Assembly: GCF_014779715.1 (NCBI RefSeq)
Contig: NZ_JACXYU010000009.1
Span: 173,462-237,461, forward strand
Direction of reading: 5' to 3'
DNA length: 64,000 nt
Source of the DNA: Streptomyces chumphonensis
GTDB taxonomy: Bacteria; Actinomycetota; Actinomycetes; Streptomycetales; Streptomycetaceae
The first letter of the stretch is position 1. Each line of letters starts with the position of its first letter. Below the pieces are notes generated by a model, which was not told the DNA's origin, did no database searches, and saw nothing but the letters and a program-made list of their open reading frames with translations. A program made the translations under genes and the position numbers. Below are positions 33,682 through 42,442 of the stretch, one piece after another.

Positions 33682-35091
33682 ATGAGCACCACGGAGCGTC
33701 CTCGAATCCTCGTCGTAGGTGGTGGGTACGTCGGTCTGTACGCAGCGCGCCGCATACTGAAGAAGATGCGGTACGGCGAGGCGACGGTGACCGTCGTCGA
33801 CCCGCGCTCCTACATGACGTACCAGCCCTTCCTCCCCGAAGCCGCCGCCGGCTCCATCTCCCCCCGCCACGTCGTGGTGCCGCTGCGCCGCGTGCTGCCC
33901 AAGGCGGAGGTCCTCACCGGCCGGGTGACGGAGATCGACCAGGACCGGAAGGCGGCCACCGTCACCCCGCTGGTCGGCGAGGCCTACGAGCTGCCCTTCG
34001 ACTACCTCGTCGTCGCGCTCGGCGCCGTCTCCCGCACCTTCCCGATCCCCGGTCTGGCCGAGCAGGGCATCGGCATGAAGGGCGTCGAGGAGGCCATCGG
34101 CCTGCGCAACCACGTCCTGGAGCAGCTCGACAAGGCCGACTCCACGCAGGACGAGGAGATCCGCCGCAAGGCGCTGACCTTCGTCTTCGTCGGCGGCGGG
34201 TTCGCCGGTGCCGAGACGGTCGGCGAGGTCGAGGACCTGGCACGGGACGCCGCGAAGTACTACCCGAGCATCAAGCGCGAGGACATGCGGTTCATCCTCG
34301 TCGACGTGGCCGACAAGATCCTCCCCGAGGTCGGCCCGGAGCTCGGCACGTGGGGCCTGGAGCACCTCCAGAAGCGCGGTGTCGAGGTCTACCTCAAGAC
34401 CGGCATGGACTCCTGCGTCGACGGTCACGTGGTCCTGAACAACGGCCTGGAGGCGGACTCCAACACCATCGTGTGGACCGCCGGCGTCAAGCCCAACCCG
34501 GTGCTCTCCCGCTACGGCCTGCCGCTCGGTCCGCGCGGCCACGTCGACACCCAGCCGACCCTCCAGGTCACCGGCACCGACTACATCTGGGCCGCCGGCG
34601 ACAACGCGCAGATCCCCGACCTCGCCGCGCGCGCGGCGGGCGTCGAGAACGCCTGGTGCCCGCCGAACGCCCAGCACGCGCTGCGCCAGGCCAAGGTGCT
34701 CGGCGACAACGTGATCTCGGGGCTGCGGGGCTTCCCGCAGGGCGACTACAAGCACGCCAACAAGGGTGCGGTGGCCGGTCTCGGCCTGCACAAGGGCGTC
34801 GCGATGATCGTCGTCGGCAAGTCCAAGATCCGGCTCAAGGGCCGCCTGGCCTGGTACATGCACCGCGCGTACCACGGCATGGCCGTCCCGACGTGGAACC
34901 GCAAGATCCGCGTCTTCGCCGACTGGACGCTCGGCATGTTCCTCAAGCGCGAGGTCGTCTCGCTCGGCGCGATGGAGAACCCGCGCGAGGAGTTCTACGA
35001 GGCCGCCCGCCCGGTTCCGGCCGCGGCGTCCGCCGGAGCGAAGGACGCCGGGGCGAAGGACGCCGACCGCACCAAGGCCCGCGCCTCGTAG
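33682..35091 (+). CDS. ndh: Type II NADH dehydrogenase (NDH-2)
   Basis: 469 residues. Two Rossmann motifs are visible, VVGGGYVGLYAAR (FAD) and FVGGGFAGAETVGE (NADH), with the C-terminal FAD motif YIWAAGDNAQIPD and the quinone-site AWCPPNAQHALRQAK helix. NDH-2 transfers electrons from NADH to menaquinone at the inner membrane face without pumping protons. The C-terminal part has amphipathic segments for membrane attachment and ends in an Ala/Lys-rich tail. ATG at 33682. Control by Rex is expected from the operator upstream. Confidence 0.95.
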   Translation: MSTTERPRILVVGGGYVGLYAARRILKKMRYGEATVTVVDPRSYMTYQPFLPEAAAGSISPRHVVVPLRRVLPKAEVLTGRVTEIDQDRKAATVTPLVGEAYELPFDYLVVALGAVSRTFPIPGLAEQGIGMKGVEEAIGLRNHVLEQLDKADSTQDEEIRRKALTFVFVGGGFAGAETVGEVEDLARDAAKYYPSIKREDMRFILVDVADKILPEVGPELGTWGLEHLQKRGVEVYLKTGMDSCVDGHVVLNNGLEADSNTIVWTAGVKPNPVLSRYGLPLGPRGHVDTQPTLQVTGTDYIWAAGDNAQIPDLAARAAGVENAWCPPNAQHALRQAKVLGDNVISGLRGFPQGDYKHANKGAVAGLGLHKGVAMIVVGKSKIRLKGRLAWYMHRAYHGMAVPTWNRKIRVFADWTLGMFLKREVVSLGAMENPREEFYEAARPVPAAASAGAKDAGAKDADRTKARAS

Positions 35092-35145
35092 CGGCGCGCG
35101 GCGAGAGAGCCGAGGAGCCGGAGCCGCAGAGCCCGGCAGCACGCC

Positions 35146-35187
35146 CGCAGGGGCCGCCCTCCATCCGTGGGGAGGGCGGCCCCTGCG
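35146..35187. terminator. Strong bidirectional terminator
   Basis: A perfect 17-bp stem (CGCAGGGGCCGCCCTCC / GGAGGGCGGCCCCTGCG) with an 8-base loop lies between convergent ndh and the DsbA-like gene. It marks the boundary between conserved core and the polyketide cluster. Confidence 0.85.
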
Positions 35188-35202
35188 GCGTGCCCGGGGT
35201 GC

Positions 35203-35859
35203 TCAGCGCTTCACCAGGCGGTTCCACACCGAGGGGTCGTAGGCGGTGATCACGGGGGCGGGGGCGCCGTCGGGCCAGGTGAAGGCGATGCCGGGGTTGT
35301 GGACGTCGGAGCCGTCGGGGAGGAAGAGGTGCGGGCTGCCCTGGACGGCCGGGCTCCGGGACTCCTCCCACTGGGCGAAGACGTCGGCCCGGTGGGTGCC
35401 CCGGCGCAGCGCGTCCTCCAGGCGTGCGGCGTCCACGAGCGGGCACCGTGCCGCGACGGCGACGACCTCGGTGTGCACGCTGACGCAGCGGGACTCGGCG
35501 TAGAGGGCGTGCCGCAGTGCGGCGTCGAGCTGGTCGCTCGCGGCGTACCCGTCGAGGTGCTTGACGGCCTGCACGGCCTCCATGGCGAGCAGCGTGGTCA
35601 CGGCGTACTCGGCGTCCGGACGGCTCCAGGGCCGCCAGCGCAGGGCGGGCTCGACCGCCGCGACGGCGGCGACCTCCGGGTCGAGGATGTGCTTGGGCGT
35701 GGGGCGGGCGTTGAACAGCTCCAGGGGGAACGCGCGGTGGTCGACGGCCGGTTCGACGCCCTCCTCGCGGGCGGCCCGCCGCAGGTGGTGCAGGGCCAGG
35801 GAGGCCCAGGGGCAGCCGATGTCCGAGTAGACGGTGATGCGGTGGGCGTCGGTACGCAT
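35203..35859 (-). CDS. DsbA-family (FrnE-like) thioredoxin-fold protein
   Basis: 218 residues of the DSBA-like thioredoxin family, the group that includes FrnE from the frenolicin cluster and 2-hydroxychromene-2-carboxylate isomerases. The active site YSDIGCPWASL has only the first Cys (CPWA instead of CPWC), so it cannot be a normal disulphide exchanger; a glutathione- or mycothiol-independent isomerase or chaperone role is possible. No signal peptide, so cytoplasmic. It is the last gene of the leftward polyketide transcription unit, 112 bases after the amidohydrolase gene. ATG at 35859 follows CAGGAGC. Confidence 0.75.
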   Translation of the reverse strand: MRTDAHRITVYSDIGCPWASLALHHLRRAAREEGVEPAVDHRAFPLELFNARPTPKHILDPEVAAVAAVEPALRWRPWSRPDAEYAVTTLLAMEAVQAVKHLDGYAASDQLDAALRHALYAESRCVSVHTEVVAVAARCPLVDAARLEDALRRGTHRADVFAQWEESRSPAVQGSPHLFLPDGSDVHNPGIAFTWPDGAPAPVITAYDPSVWNRLVKR

Positions 35860-35971
35860 CGGTGCTCCTGTTCGGCGTGGGGGTGACGTGCCGCGCGCGC
35901 CGTCGCGGCGGAGCGGGGTCCGCCGCGACGGCGCGCGGCCCGGCCGGGGAGGGTGGCCGGGAGGGTGGGCG

Positions 35972-37456
35972 TCAGAGCCTGACGCGGTCGGTGTCCGCCG
36001 CCGACTCCGCCGCGCGCGGCTGGGCCGGGGGCGGCGGCGGGACGGCCGTGGCGTGCTCGGAGGGCACCGGGTCGGGGAGGACGGGGCGCTCGGCGTCCAG
36101 CCAGATCCCGGTCGGGGTGCCGAAGCGGGGCGTCTCCTCCCGGCCGTCGTAGACGATCTCGCCGCGCCGGACGGTCAGTTCGGGGCGGCCGGTGAAGGTC
36201 CAGCCCTCGTACGCCGACCAGCCGACCTTCGCCTGGGCGTGCTCGGCGGACATGATCCACGTCGTGTCCGGGTCGAAGACCGAGAAGTCGGCGTCCAGCC
36301 CGACGGCGATGCGGCCCTTGCGGGCCGTCAGCCCGAACAGCTCGGCGGGACGCTCGGCGGCGACCCGGGCGATGCGGACCATGACCTCGTCCTGCGGCAT
36401 CTCCGGGTAGCGGCGCCGCATGCCGGTGTGCAGGGCGAGGAGCATCTCCTGGGTGCCGGGCAGCCCGGGCGGGGCGTCCGCGACGGCGAGGACCTTCTCC
36501 TCCTTGGTGTGCGGCGCGTGGTCGCTGCCGATGGTGGCGACGCCGCCGTCCATGACGGCCTCCCACAGCCGTCCCTGGTCCTTCAGGCAGCGGATCGCGG
36601 GGCGCAGTCGGATGCGGGCCCCCAGCCGCTGGGTGTCGGGTGCGGAGAAGGACAGGTGGTGCGGGGTGACCTCGTAGGTGATCGGCAGGCCGATCCGGTT
36701 GGCGGCCTTCAGCATGTCCGACTCCTCGGAGGAGGAGACGTGCAGGATGTGCGCCGCGGTGCCGTACTTGCGGACGAGGTCGATGACGCGGGAGGAGGCG
36801 ACGATGCCGCCGCTGCGCGGGTGCGCGGACTCGTAGGCGTCGTAGCCGGCCGGGGGCTCCTGGGACTCGTCGATCAGCGAGAAGACGCCGTCGTCCTCGG
36901 CGTGCAGCACCAGCCGGATGCCGTGTTCGGCGGCGATGGCGAAGATGCGGTCCAGCACCACCGGGTCGCGGATGATGTTGGGCGCGGTGTGGTGGCCGGT
37001 CATGAAGACCTTGACCGTGGTGGCCTGCCGGGGTTCGAGCCGCCGCAGGTTCTCCACGCTGTCGACGGTGACGCCCATGTGGAACCGGTAGTCGACGAGC
37101 GAGTGGCCCGCGACCAGGGCCGCCTTGTCCGCCGCCGCCTCCGGCTCGACGAGCGGCGGCTCGGTGTTGGGCATGTCGATCACGGTCGTGACGCCGCCCG
37201 CCGCGGCGGCCCGGCTGCCGTGCGCCCAGTCCTCCTTGTGGGTGAGACCGGGGGTGCGGAAGTGGACGTGCGAGTCGATCAGTCCGGGCAGCAGGTACCG
37301 GCCGCCCGCGTCGATCGTCCGCTCGCCCGTCGGGGCCGAGCCGGCGGCGAAGATCGTGGCGATCCGCTCCCCCGACACCGCCACTCCACCGTCGTGCACC
37401 CCGTCGGGTGTCACCACCCGTGCACCGGTGATGACGAGATCGTGGTTAGTGCTCAC
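35972..37456 (-). CDS. Cyclic amidohydrolase (dihydroorotase/allantoinase/hydantoinase family)
   Basis: 494 residues. All metal ligands of the dinuclear amidohydrolase family are present: His63 and His65 (DSHVHFRTPG), carboxylated Lys149 (TTVKVFMTG), His185 (LVLHAEDD), His239 (HILHVSS) and Asp312 (GSDHAPH). It should therefore open or close a cyclic amide or imide such as a hydantoin, dihydropyrimidine or allantoin. It is located after the amidotransferase, PrpF-like and acyl-CoA-dehydrogenase-like genes inside a polyketide cluster, not with purine or pyrimidine genes, so a biosynthetic ring-forming role is inferred. GTG start at 37456 follows AGGAGGAGCG. A Pro/Ala tail of about 30 residues is extra. 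Confidence 0.82.
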   Translation of the reverse strand: MSTNHDLVITGARVVTPDGVHDGGVAVSGERIATIFAAGSAPTGERTIDAGGRYLLPGLIDSHVHFRTPGLTHKEDWAHGSRAAAAGGVTTVIDMPNTEPPLVEPEAAADKAALVAGHSLVDYRFHMGVTVDSVENLRRLEPRQATTVKVFMTGHHTAPNIIRDPVVLDRIFAIAAEHGIRLVLHAEDDGVFSLIDESQEPPAGYDAYESAHPRSGGIVASSRVIDLVRKYGTAAHILHVSSSEESDMLKAANRIGLPITYEVTPHHLSFSAPDTQRLGARIRLRPAIRCLKDQGRLWEAVMDGGVATIGSDHAPHTKEEKVLAVADAPPGLPGTQEMLLALHTGMRRRYPEMPQDEVMVRIARVAAERPAELFGLTARKGRIAVGLDADFSVFDPDTTWIMSAEHAQAKVGWSAYEGWTFTGRPELTVRRGEIVYDGREETPRFGTPTGIWLDAERPVLPDPVPSEHATAVPPPPPAQPRAAESAADTDRVRL

Positions 37457-37584
37457 CGCTCCTCCTGTCGTGTGCGGCGGGCGCGCCCGCCGTTCGGCGT
37501 TCCGTGTCGTGGTGCGGGTCTCGTGCGGTTGGTGCCGTTCCCGCGCGGACGTGTGGACGCGCGGCCGCGCGGGGCGTCAGGGCG

Positions 37585-38730
37585 TCAGGACGTCCAGGGG
37601 GCGCTCACCAGCTCCCGGCAGAGGTCGTTGATCGGTCCCATCAGGCCCACCGCGCGGGCGTCCCGGGCCAGCTTGTTCAGCGGGTGGTCCCGCAGGAACC
37701 CGGCGCTGCCCAGCAGCCGCAGCGCCTCGGCGGTGACCTCCTCGGAGACCTGGGAGGCGTGCAGCTTGCTGTGCAGGGTGGTGACGCCGGGGTCGGCGGT
37801 GTCCCGGCGGCCGGAGCTGTCCACCAGCGCACGGGCGGCGCAGACCTTGGCCTCCAGGTCCACCAGCCGGAAGCGGACGGCCTGTTGGCCGTCGAGGCCC
37901 CGCCGGACGGCGTGTGTGTAGGCGAGTCGGTACGCCGCTTCGGCGATGCCCAGGGAGACCGCGCCGAGGGTGGCCCCGGACTCGCGGACGCCGGCGATGA
38001 TGCGCACCGCGTCGCCCACCGGGCCGAGGACGGCGGAGTCGGCCACCCGGCAGCCCGCCAGCTCGACGAAGCCGGTGGCGGAGGCCCGCATGCCGACGAG
38101 GTCCATGCCCGTGTTGGCGACGAGTCCGGGGTTGTCGGCCTCGATGAGGTAGAAGGTCTGCCCGTCGCTGCCGTAGGTGGAGATCGTCCGCGTCGGCTCT
38201 GAGGACTGGGCGAGCACGAGGTAGACCTGGGCGAGGCCGGCGCCGGTGGTGAAGGTCTTGGCGCCGTCGAGCACCCAGGCGCCGTCCACCCTGCGCGCCC
38301 GGGTGGCCAGGTTGCGCTTGTCGGCTCCGGCGCCCGACTCGCTCCAGGCGGAGGCCGCGATCCAGGAGCCGTCCGCCAGCTTCGGCAGGTACCGGTCCCG
38401 CTGCGCGGGGGTGCCCCACTCGCTGATGCGGGCACTCACGGCGTAGTGCTGGAACAGGATGATGGCGACCGACGGGTCGGCGGTGGCGACGAGTTCGATG
38501 AGCCGGTTGGTCAGCTCGGCGTCCCCGCCGTGGCCGCCGTACTCGGTGGCGATCGCGGCGCCGAGGATTCCCGAGGAGCGCAGTGCCTCGAACACCGCCT
38601 CCGGCAGGGCGTCGTCGGTGTCCGCCTGCGGCGCGCAGCGCCGCAGGGTCTCGCACAGCTCCGCGTAACGCCCGGCGAGTTCCGTCCGGCTGGGGACGGC
38701 CGGCCGGGTCAGACCGTCAGCGGTTGCCAT
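37585..38730 (-). CDS. Acyl-CoA dehydrogenase-family flavoprotein, catalytic Glu not evident
   Basis: 381 residues with the acyl-CoA dehydrogenase fold: helical N domain, beta domain (SAWSESGAGADKRNLATRAR, LDGAKTFTTGA), and C domain ending LLGSAGFLRDHPLNKLARD. The segment where the helix-K catalytic Glu usually sits reads GLMGPINDLCREL, with no Glu, so it may act as a flavin-dependent oxidase, hydroxylase or N-oxygenase rather than a standard dehydrogenase; a base elsewhere (helix G) cannot be excluded without alignment. Its start overlaps the PrpF-like gene end by 22 bp. It probably oxidises the small molecule handled by its neighbours. Confidence 0.78.
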   Translation of the reverse strand: MATADGLTRPAVPSRTELAGRYAELCETLRRCAPQADTDDALPEAVFEALRSSGILGAAIATEYGGHGGDAELTNRLIELVATADPSVAIILFQHYAVSARISEWGTPAQRDRYLPKLADGSWIAASAWSESGAGADKRNLATRARRVDGAWVLDGAKTFTTGAGLAQVYLVLAQSSEPTRTISTYGSDGQTFYLIEADNPGLVANTGMDLVGMRASATGFVELAGCRVADSAVLGPVGDAVRIIAGVRESGATLGAVSLGIAEAAYRLAYTHAVRRGLDGQQAVRFRLVDLEAKVCAARALVDSSGRRDTADPGVTTLHSKLHASQVSEEVTAEALRLLGSAGFLRDHPLNKLARDARAVGLMGPINDLCRELVSAPWTS

Positions 38731-39758
38731 GCCGTTTCCTCCTTGTAGTCGTAGTTCTTCAGCGAGCCGATGCAGTGCGGCTCGTCGAGCTGGGCCAGCT
38801 TGCGGCTGACGCTGACCCAGTGCAGGGTGTCGGCGCCGTCCCCCCGCCCGGCCACGGACGCGGCGGCGGCGGTGGACCCGCCGGGGGTGTCGATCTCGAT
38901 GACGCCGCGCTGGAGCCCCGCCTCGCGGGCCAGCCGCTCGGGCACGGTGCCGGGGATGCTGGCGGCGCCGGCCAGGCAGGTGGTGCCGGTCAGGGCGATG
39001 CTGGGGTGCCACTTGGGCACCGAGATCGCCCGGACGGCCAGCCGTCCGGGGGTGTATCCGCCGACGGCGGCGATCTTCGGGAAGACGCCGTCGGTGGGCC
39101 ACTGGAGCAGTTCGGCGGCGGCGACGCGGATCTCCAGCATCTGGGCGAACGTTTCGTCGCCGGCGCCGAAGAGCTTCTCCTCGGTGTCCAGGCCCAGTTC
39201 CCGGGCGTCGACGAAGACGTAGGGGTTGCCCATGGAGACCAGGGACGCGGCCTGGACGCCGCTCGGCGTCAGGAGCTGGTCGACGGGGTTGCCGGTGAGC
39301 AGGAGGTCGTCCAGCCGGGCCCCGGCGTCCTGGAGGAAGTGCACGGTGAAGCTGCCGCTGCGCCGCCGCGCCTCGTCGACCTCGACGACGACCTGGTCGC
39401 CGTTGTTCAGCACCCGCACCCGGACCCGGCCGCCGGGCGCGAGCCGGGGGAGCCACGCCTGGCCGTCGGCCGCGACCACCGACGCCAGGATCGAGTGGCC
39501 GCAGTTGCCGTTGAAGTCGAACCGGTCGACGCCGGTCGGCAGCCCCTGCACGAACCGGTAGTCCAGGTCGTACAGGGGGTGTTCGGACGGCGCGACCAGG
39601 GCGAACTTCAGGATGTCCTCGCGTCCGTGCTCCTCCAGCCACTCGCGCACGCGGGTGAGCACCGGGCGCAGCTCCGCGTTGTCCTTGGGCAGTTGCCGTT
39701 GGTCCAGCACGAGCGTGGGAGTGGGGGCTCCCACGGCACGCGCGATGTATCCGATCAC
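38709..39758 (-). CDS. PrpF-like isomerase (diaminopimelate-epimerase fold)
   Basis: 349 residues. The FNGNCGHSIL segment with its Cys matches the catalytic GNCG motif of PrpF (2-methylaconitate isomerase/4-oxalomesaconate tautomerase family), and VSMGNPYVFVDARELG fits the second lobe; VPKWHPSIALTGTTC resembles the late family motif. These enzymes move double bonds or isomerise them by proton transfer between Lys and Cys. GTG at 39758 overlaps the asparagine-synthetase stop by 4 bp. A PrpF homologue is unusual in an aromatic polyketide cluster; it may rearrange an unsaturated diacid or amide. Confidence 0.78.
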   Translation of the reverse strand: MIGYIARAVGAPTPTLVLDQRQLPKDNAELRPVLTRVREWLEEHGREDILKFALVAPSEHPLYDLDYRFVQGLPTGVDRFDFNGNCGHSILASVVAADGQAWLPRLAPGGRVRVRVLNNGDQVVVEVDEARRRSGSFTVHFLQDAGARLDDLLLTGNPVDQLLTPSGVQAASLVSMGNPYVFVDARELGLDTEEKLFGAGDETFAQMLEIRVAAAELLQWPTDGVFPKIAAVGGYTPGRLAVRAISVPKWHPSIALTGTTCLAGAASIPGTVPERLAREAGLQRGVIEIDTPGGSTAAAASVAGRGDGADTLHWVSVSRKLAQLDEPHCIGSLKNYDYKEETAWQPLTV

Positions 39759-41584
39759 ACCGCCACCTCCGGGACTCGGTCGTCGAGCACGCGCTGTGCG
39801 GGGGTGGCCGAGCAGAACTGCTCCAGCCACAGTTCGTGGACCATGAGGGACCAGATCGCCATCGAGGCCCGGTCGTTGGGGGTCGTCGCCTGGGCCTGGA
39901 AGAGGGCCTCGACCTGCTGCGGGTCGAGCTGGCCCCGGTGGCGCAGCCGGCTGGGGGCGAGCAGGTCGCGCGCGTACTCCATGAGCGCCTGGCCCGGCTG
40001 GAGCATCGCGGTGACGGGCAGCGTGAAGGGCTGCTTGGGACGGTTGATGACGGAGGCGGGCAGCCGCCCGTCCGCCGCCGCGTACAGGACGCGCTTGCGC
40101 TTGCCGTCGGCCACCTTGAGGCCGGCCCGCAGGGTGCGGGCGTAGCGCACGACGCTGGGCTGGCAGAACGGCAGCCGCACCTCGACGGAGGCGGACATGC
40201 TCAGGTGGTCGACGCGGCGCAGGTGGTAGGACGGCAGCCGCCGGCCGATCTCGAACGCGGTGAGCGTCGACATCGTGTCCGGCTCCGTGCTCGCCCGCAG
40301 CTCCTCGGCGATCTCCTCCGAGACCGAGCCGTGGTCCGCGACGAAGGACCGGTAGTCGGAGGTGTAGAGCCGCTCCCGCAGCGTGGACGGCACCGCCGCC
40401 AGCGCCTCGACGTAGGCGGGCACCCAGTCCGTGCCGAAGGGGGCGTGGACGGCCTTGTAGATGCGGTCGTAGCCGCCGAACAGCTCGTCGGCGGCGTCAC
40501 CGGTGATGGCGACCTTGAACCCGGCGTCGCGCACGGCGGCGAACAGCGCGTGGGTGCTCAGGGTGATCGGGTCGGCGTTGGGCTGGCCGAGGTGCCAGAC
40601 GACGTCGGCGAGCAGCGACGGGAAGGTGGCCGGGTCGATCTCCACCTGGTGGTGCCGGGTGCCGGCGTACTCGGCCACCTCACGGGCGAACGCCCGCTCG
40701 TCGGACGGCCAGGTGCCGGTGTAGGCGATGTTGAAGGAGTGCAGGTCGCGCACCTTCTCGGCGGCCAGCACGGTGACGAAGCTGGAGTCCAGGCCGCCGC
40801 TGGTGATGGCGGACACGGGGACGTCGGCCTCGGTGAGCCGGTGCGTCTCGGTGCGCAGCAGGTCGAGGACGTGGGCGGCTGCCTCCGGCTCCGAGCAGTG
40901 CGGGGAGCGGGCCGCTCCGGTGACCGCCCGGGTGGTCATGTTCAGGCCGCCGTCGCGCGTCACCTTCACCGTCACGGCGGGCGGCAGCACGCGGACGCCC
41001 TCGAACATGGTCTGCTCGCCGAACGGCGTCTTCGTGGCGAGGTAGGCGTCCAGCCCGCCCTCCCACGGCGTCGCGCGCACGGTGCGGAAGGACAGCAGCG
41101 CCGGGAGTTCGGAGGCGAAGTACAGGTGCCGGCGGGCGGCGTCCCAGTGGTAGTACAGCGGCTTCATGCCGACCTCGTCGGTCACCAGCCACAGCGTGGG
41201 CTCGCCGCGCAGGTCCACCAGCGCGATCGAGTACATGCCGTCCAGGTGCTCGGCGAAGTCCGGTCCGTACTCGGCGTAGAGGGCGGGGATGACGGAGCCG
41301 TCGCAGGTGTCGGTGAAGTGGTGGCCCCGGGCCCGCAGCTTCTCGCGCAGCTCGTGGTGGTTGTAGATCTCGCCGTTGAACACGGCGATGACGTCCCGGC
41401 CCAGGGTGTAGGGCTGGTCGCCGCCGTCGAGGTCCATGATGGCCAGGCGGTTGTTGCCCAGTGCCCAGCCCTGGCCGCAGCGGTGGGTCTGGGCGTCCGG
41501 CCCGCCGTGCCGCTGGGCGGCGGCGACGGCGCGCAACTCGTTGGGCGTGGCCTGGGCGTCGAAATGGCCGAAGATCCTGCACAT
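39755..41584 (-). CDS. Asparagine synthetase-like amidotransferase
   Basis: 609 residues, class B asparagine synthetase architecture. The glutaminase domain starts with the processed nucleophile Cys2 (MCRIFGHF) and contains NNRLAIMDL and FNGEIYNH; the ATP-pyrophosphatase domain has TSGGLDSSF and ITGDAADELFGGYD. It should adenylate a carboxylate and transfer ammonia from glutamine, or form another amide. Homologues in aromatic polyketide clusters make the malonamate starter (OxyD) or close pyridone/isoquinolone rings (FdmV, LlpA). Here the PrpF, flavoprotein and amidohydrolase genes are immediately co-transcribed, so a dedicated nitrogen heterocycle is also possible. Confidence 0.87.
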   Translation of the reverse strand: MCRIFGHFDAQATPNELRAVAAAQRHGGPDAQTHRCGQGWALGNNRLAIMDLDGGDQPYTLGRDVIAVFNGEIYNHHELREKLRARGHHFTDTCDGSVIPALYAEYGPDFAEHLDGMYSIALVDLRGEPTLWLVTDEVGMKPLYYHWDAARRHLYFASELPALLSFRTVRATPWEGGLDAYLATKTPFGEQTMFEGVRVLPPAVTVKVTRDGGLNMTTRAVTGAARSPHCSEPEAAAHVLDLLRTETHRLTEADVPVSAITSGGLDSSFVTVLAAEKVRDLHSFNIAYTGTWPSDERAFAREVAEYAGTRHHQVEIDPATFPSLLADVVWHLGQPNADPITLSTHALFAAVRDAGFKVAITGDAADELFGGYDRIYKAVHAPFGTDWVPAYVEALAAVPSTLRERLYTSDYRSFVADHGSVSEEIAEELRASTEPDTMSTLTAFEIGRRLPSYHLRRVDHLSMSASVEVRLPFCQPSVVRYARTLRAGLKVADGKRKRVLYAAADGRLPASVINRPKQPFTLPVTAMLQPGQALMEYARDLLAPSRLRHRGQLDPQQVEALFQAQATTPNDRASMAIWSLMVHELWLEQFCSATPAQRVLDDRVPEVAV

Positions 41585-41591
41585 CTGTCAA

Positions 41592-42392
41592 TCACCGAAC
41601 CTTTGTCGATACACCGGCACGCTCGTAGAGGACCGGGTCGAAGGGAGTGGGGCCGCCGCAGGTGGCGAAGCGCGGGGCCGAGGGGTCGTCGACGGGATGG
41701 CGCGTGCCGTGCGGCACGCCGGGCGGCGCGTAGAGCACGTCGCCGGGCCGGGCGTCGTACCACGCGCCGTCCAGGTGCAGCTGCCCCTCGCCCTCGAAGG
41801 CGAAGAAGGCCTCCTCGCTCTCCGGGTGGACGTGCACGTTGAAGTACTCGCCGGGTTGCATGAAGCCGCAGTGCAGGCACAGTTGGGGCGAGCCCGTGCC
41901 GGGCCAGAAGAGGAAGTTCATCGTGGCGGTCTTCTCCGACGCCTCGTCGTTCCCGACGCCGGTGAAGCCCTTCAGCTGGGTCTCCTCGTTCCACAGCCGG
42001 GAGAAGCGGCGCGGCGCGGTGCCGGGGGAGCGGTCCGCGCGCAGGGTGGTGTGCCAGACGTAGGCGGTCAGGCCCGCGTCCTCGGCCGTCAGCCCGTAGG
42101 CGTCCCCGGTCGGCGCGTAGACGGTGTCGGCCCGCTCGACGCGCTGCTCCGCCGCACCGGACGCGGCGGTGCCGGAGCCGGCGAACACCACGACGACGTT
42201 CTCCTCGGCGACCGACTCCTCCGGTCGCCAGGCACCGCCCGGCGGTATGCGCACGACGTCCAGGCGGACGATCCGCGCGCCCAGGTGCGGGCCGACCGCG
42301 GTGGCGACGGAGCAGCCCTCACGGGGCTGGAACTCCAGCGCGCTCGCGGAGATCACGGCACCCCGTGCCGTTGCGGTACTGGTGGGCGTCAT
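41592..42392 (-). CDS. Bicupin protein
   Basis: 266 residues with two cupin barrels. The second barrel has the clear metal motif FNVHVHPESEEAFFAFEGEG and the closing PPGVPHGTRH; the first (RPEESVAEENVVVVFAGSG) lacks most His ligands and may be structural. Cupins in polyketide clusters serve as cyclases, dioxygenases or epimerases. It lies seven bases upstream of the amidotransferase gene and downstream of the phosphatase. ATG at 42392. Reaction unknown. Confidence 0.78.
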   Translation of the reverse strand: MTPTSTATARGAVISASALEFQPREGCSVATAVGPHLGARIVRLDVVRIPPGGAWRPEESVAEENVVVVFAGSGTAASGAAEQRVERADTVYAPTGDAYGLTAEDAGLTAYVWHTTLRADRSPGTAPRRFSRLWNEETQLKGFTGVGNDEASEKTATMNFLFWPGTGSPQLCLHCGFMQPGEYFNVHVHPESEEAFFAFEGEGQLHLDGAWYDARPGDVLYAPPGVPHGTRHPVDDPSAPRFATCGGPTPFDPVLYERAGVSTKVR

Positions 42393-42442
42393 GGCGAGTT
42401 CCTCTCGTTCTTCGGGTACCGGGGAGCCGGGAGCCGGGCCGC

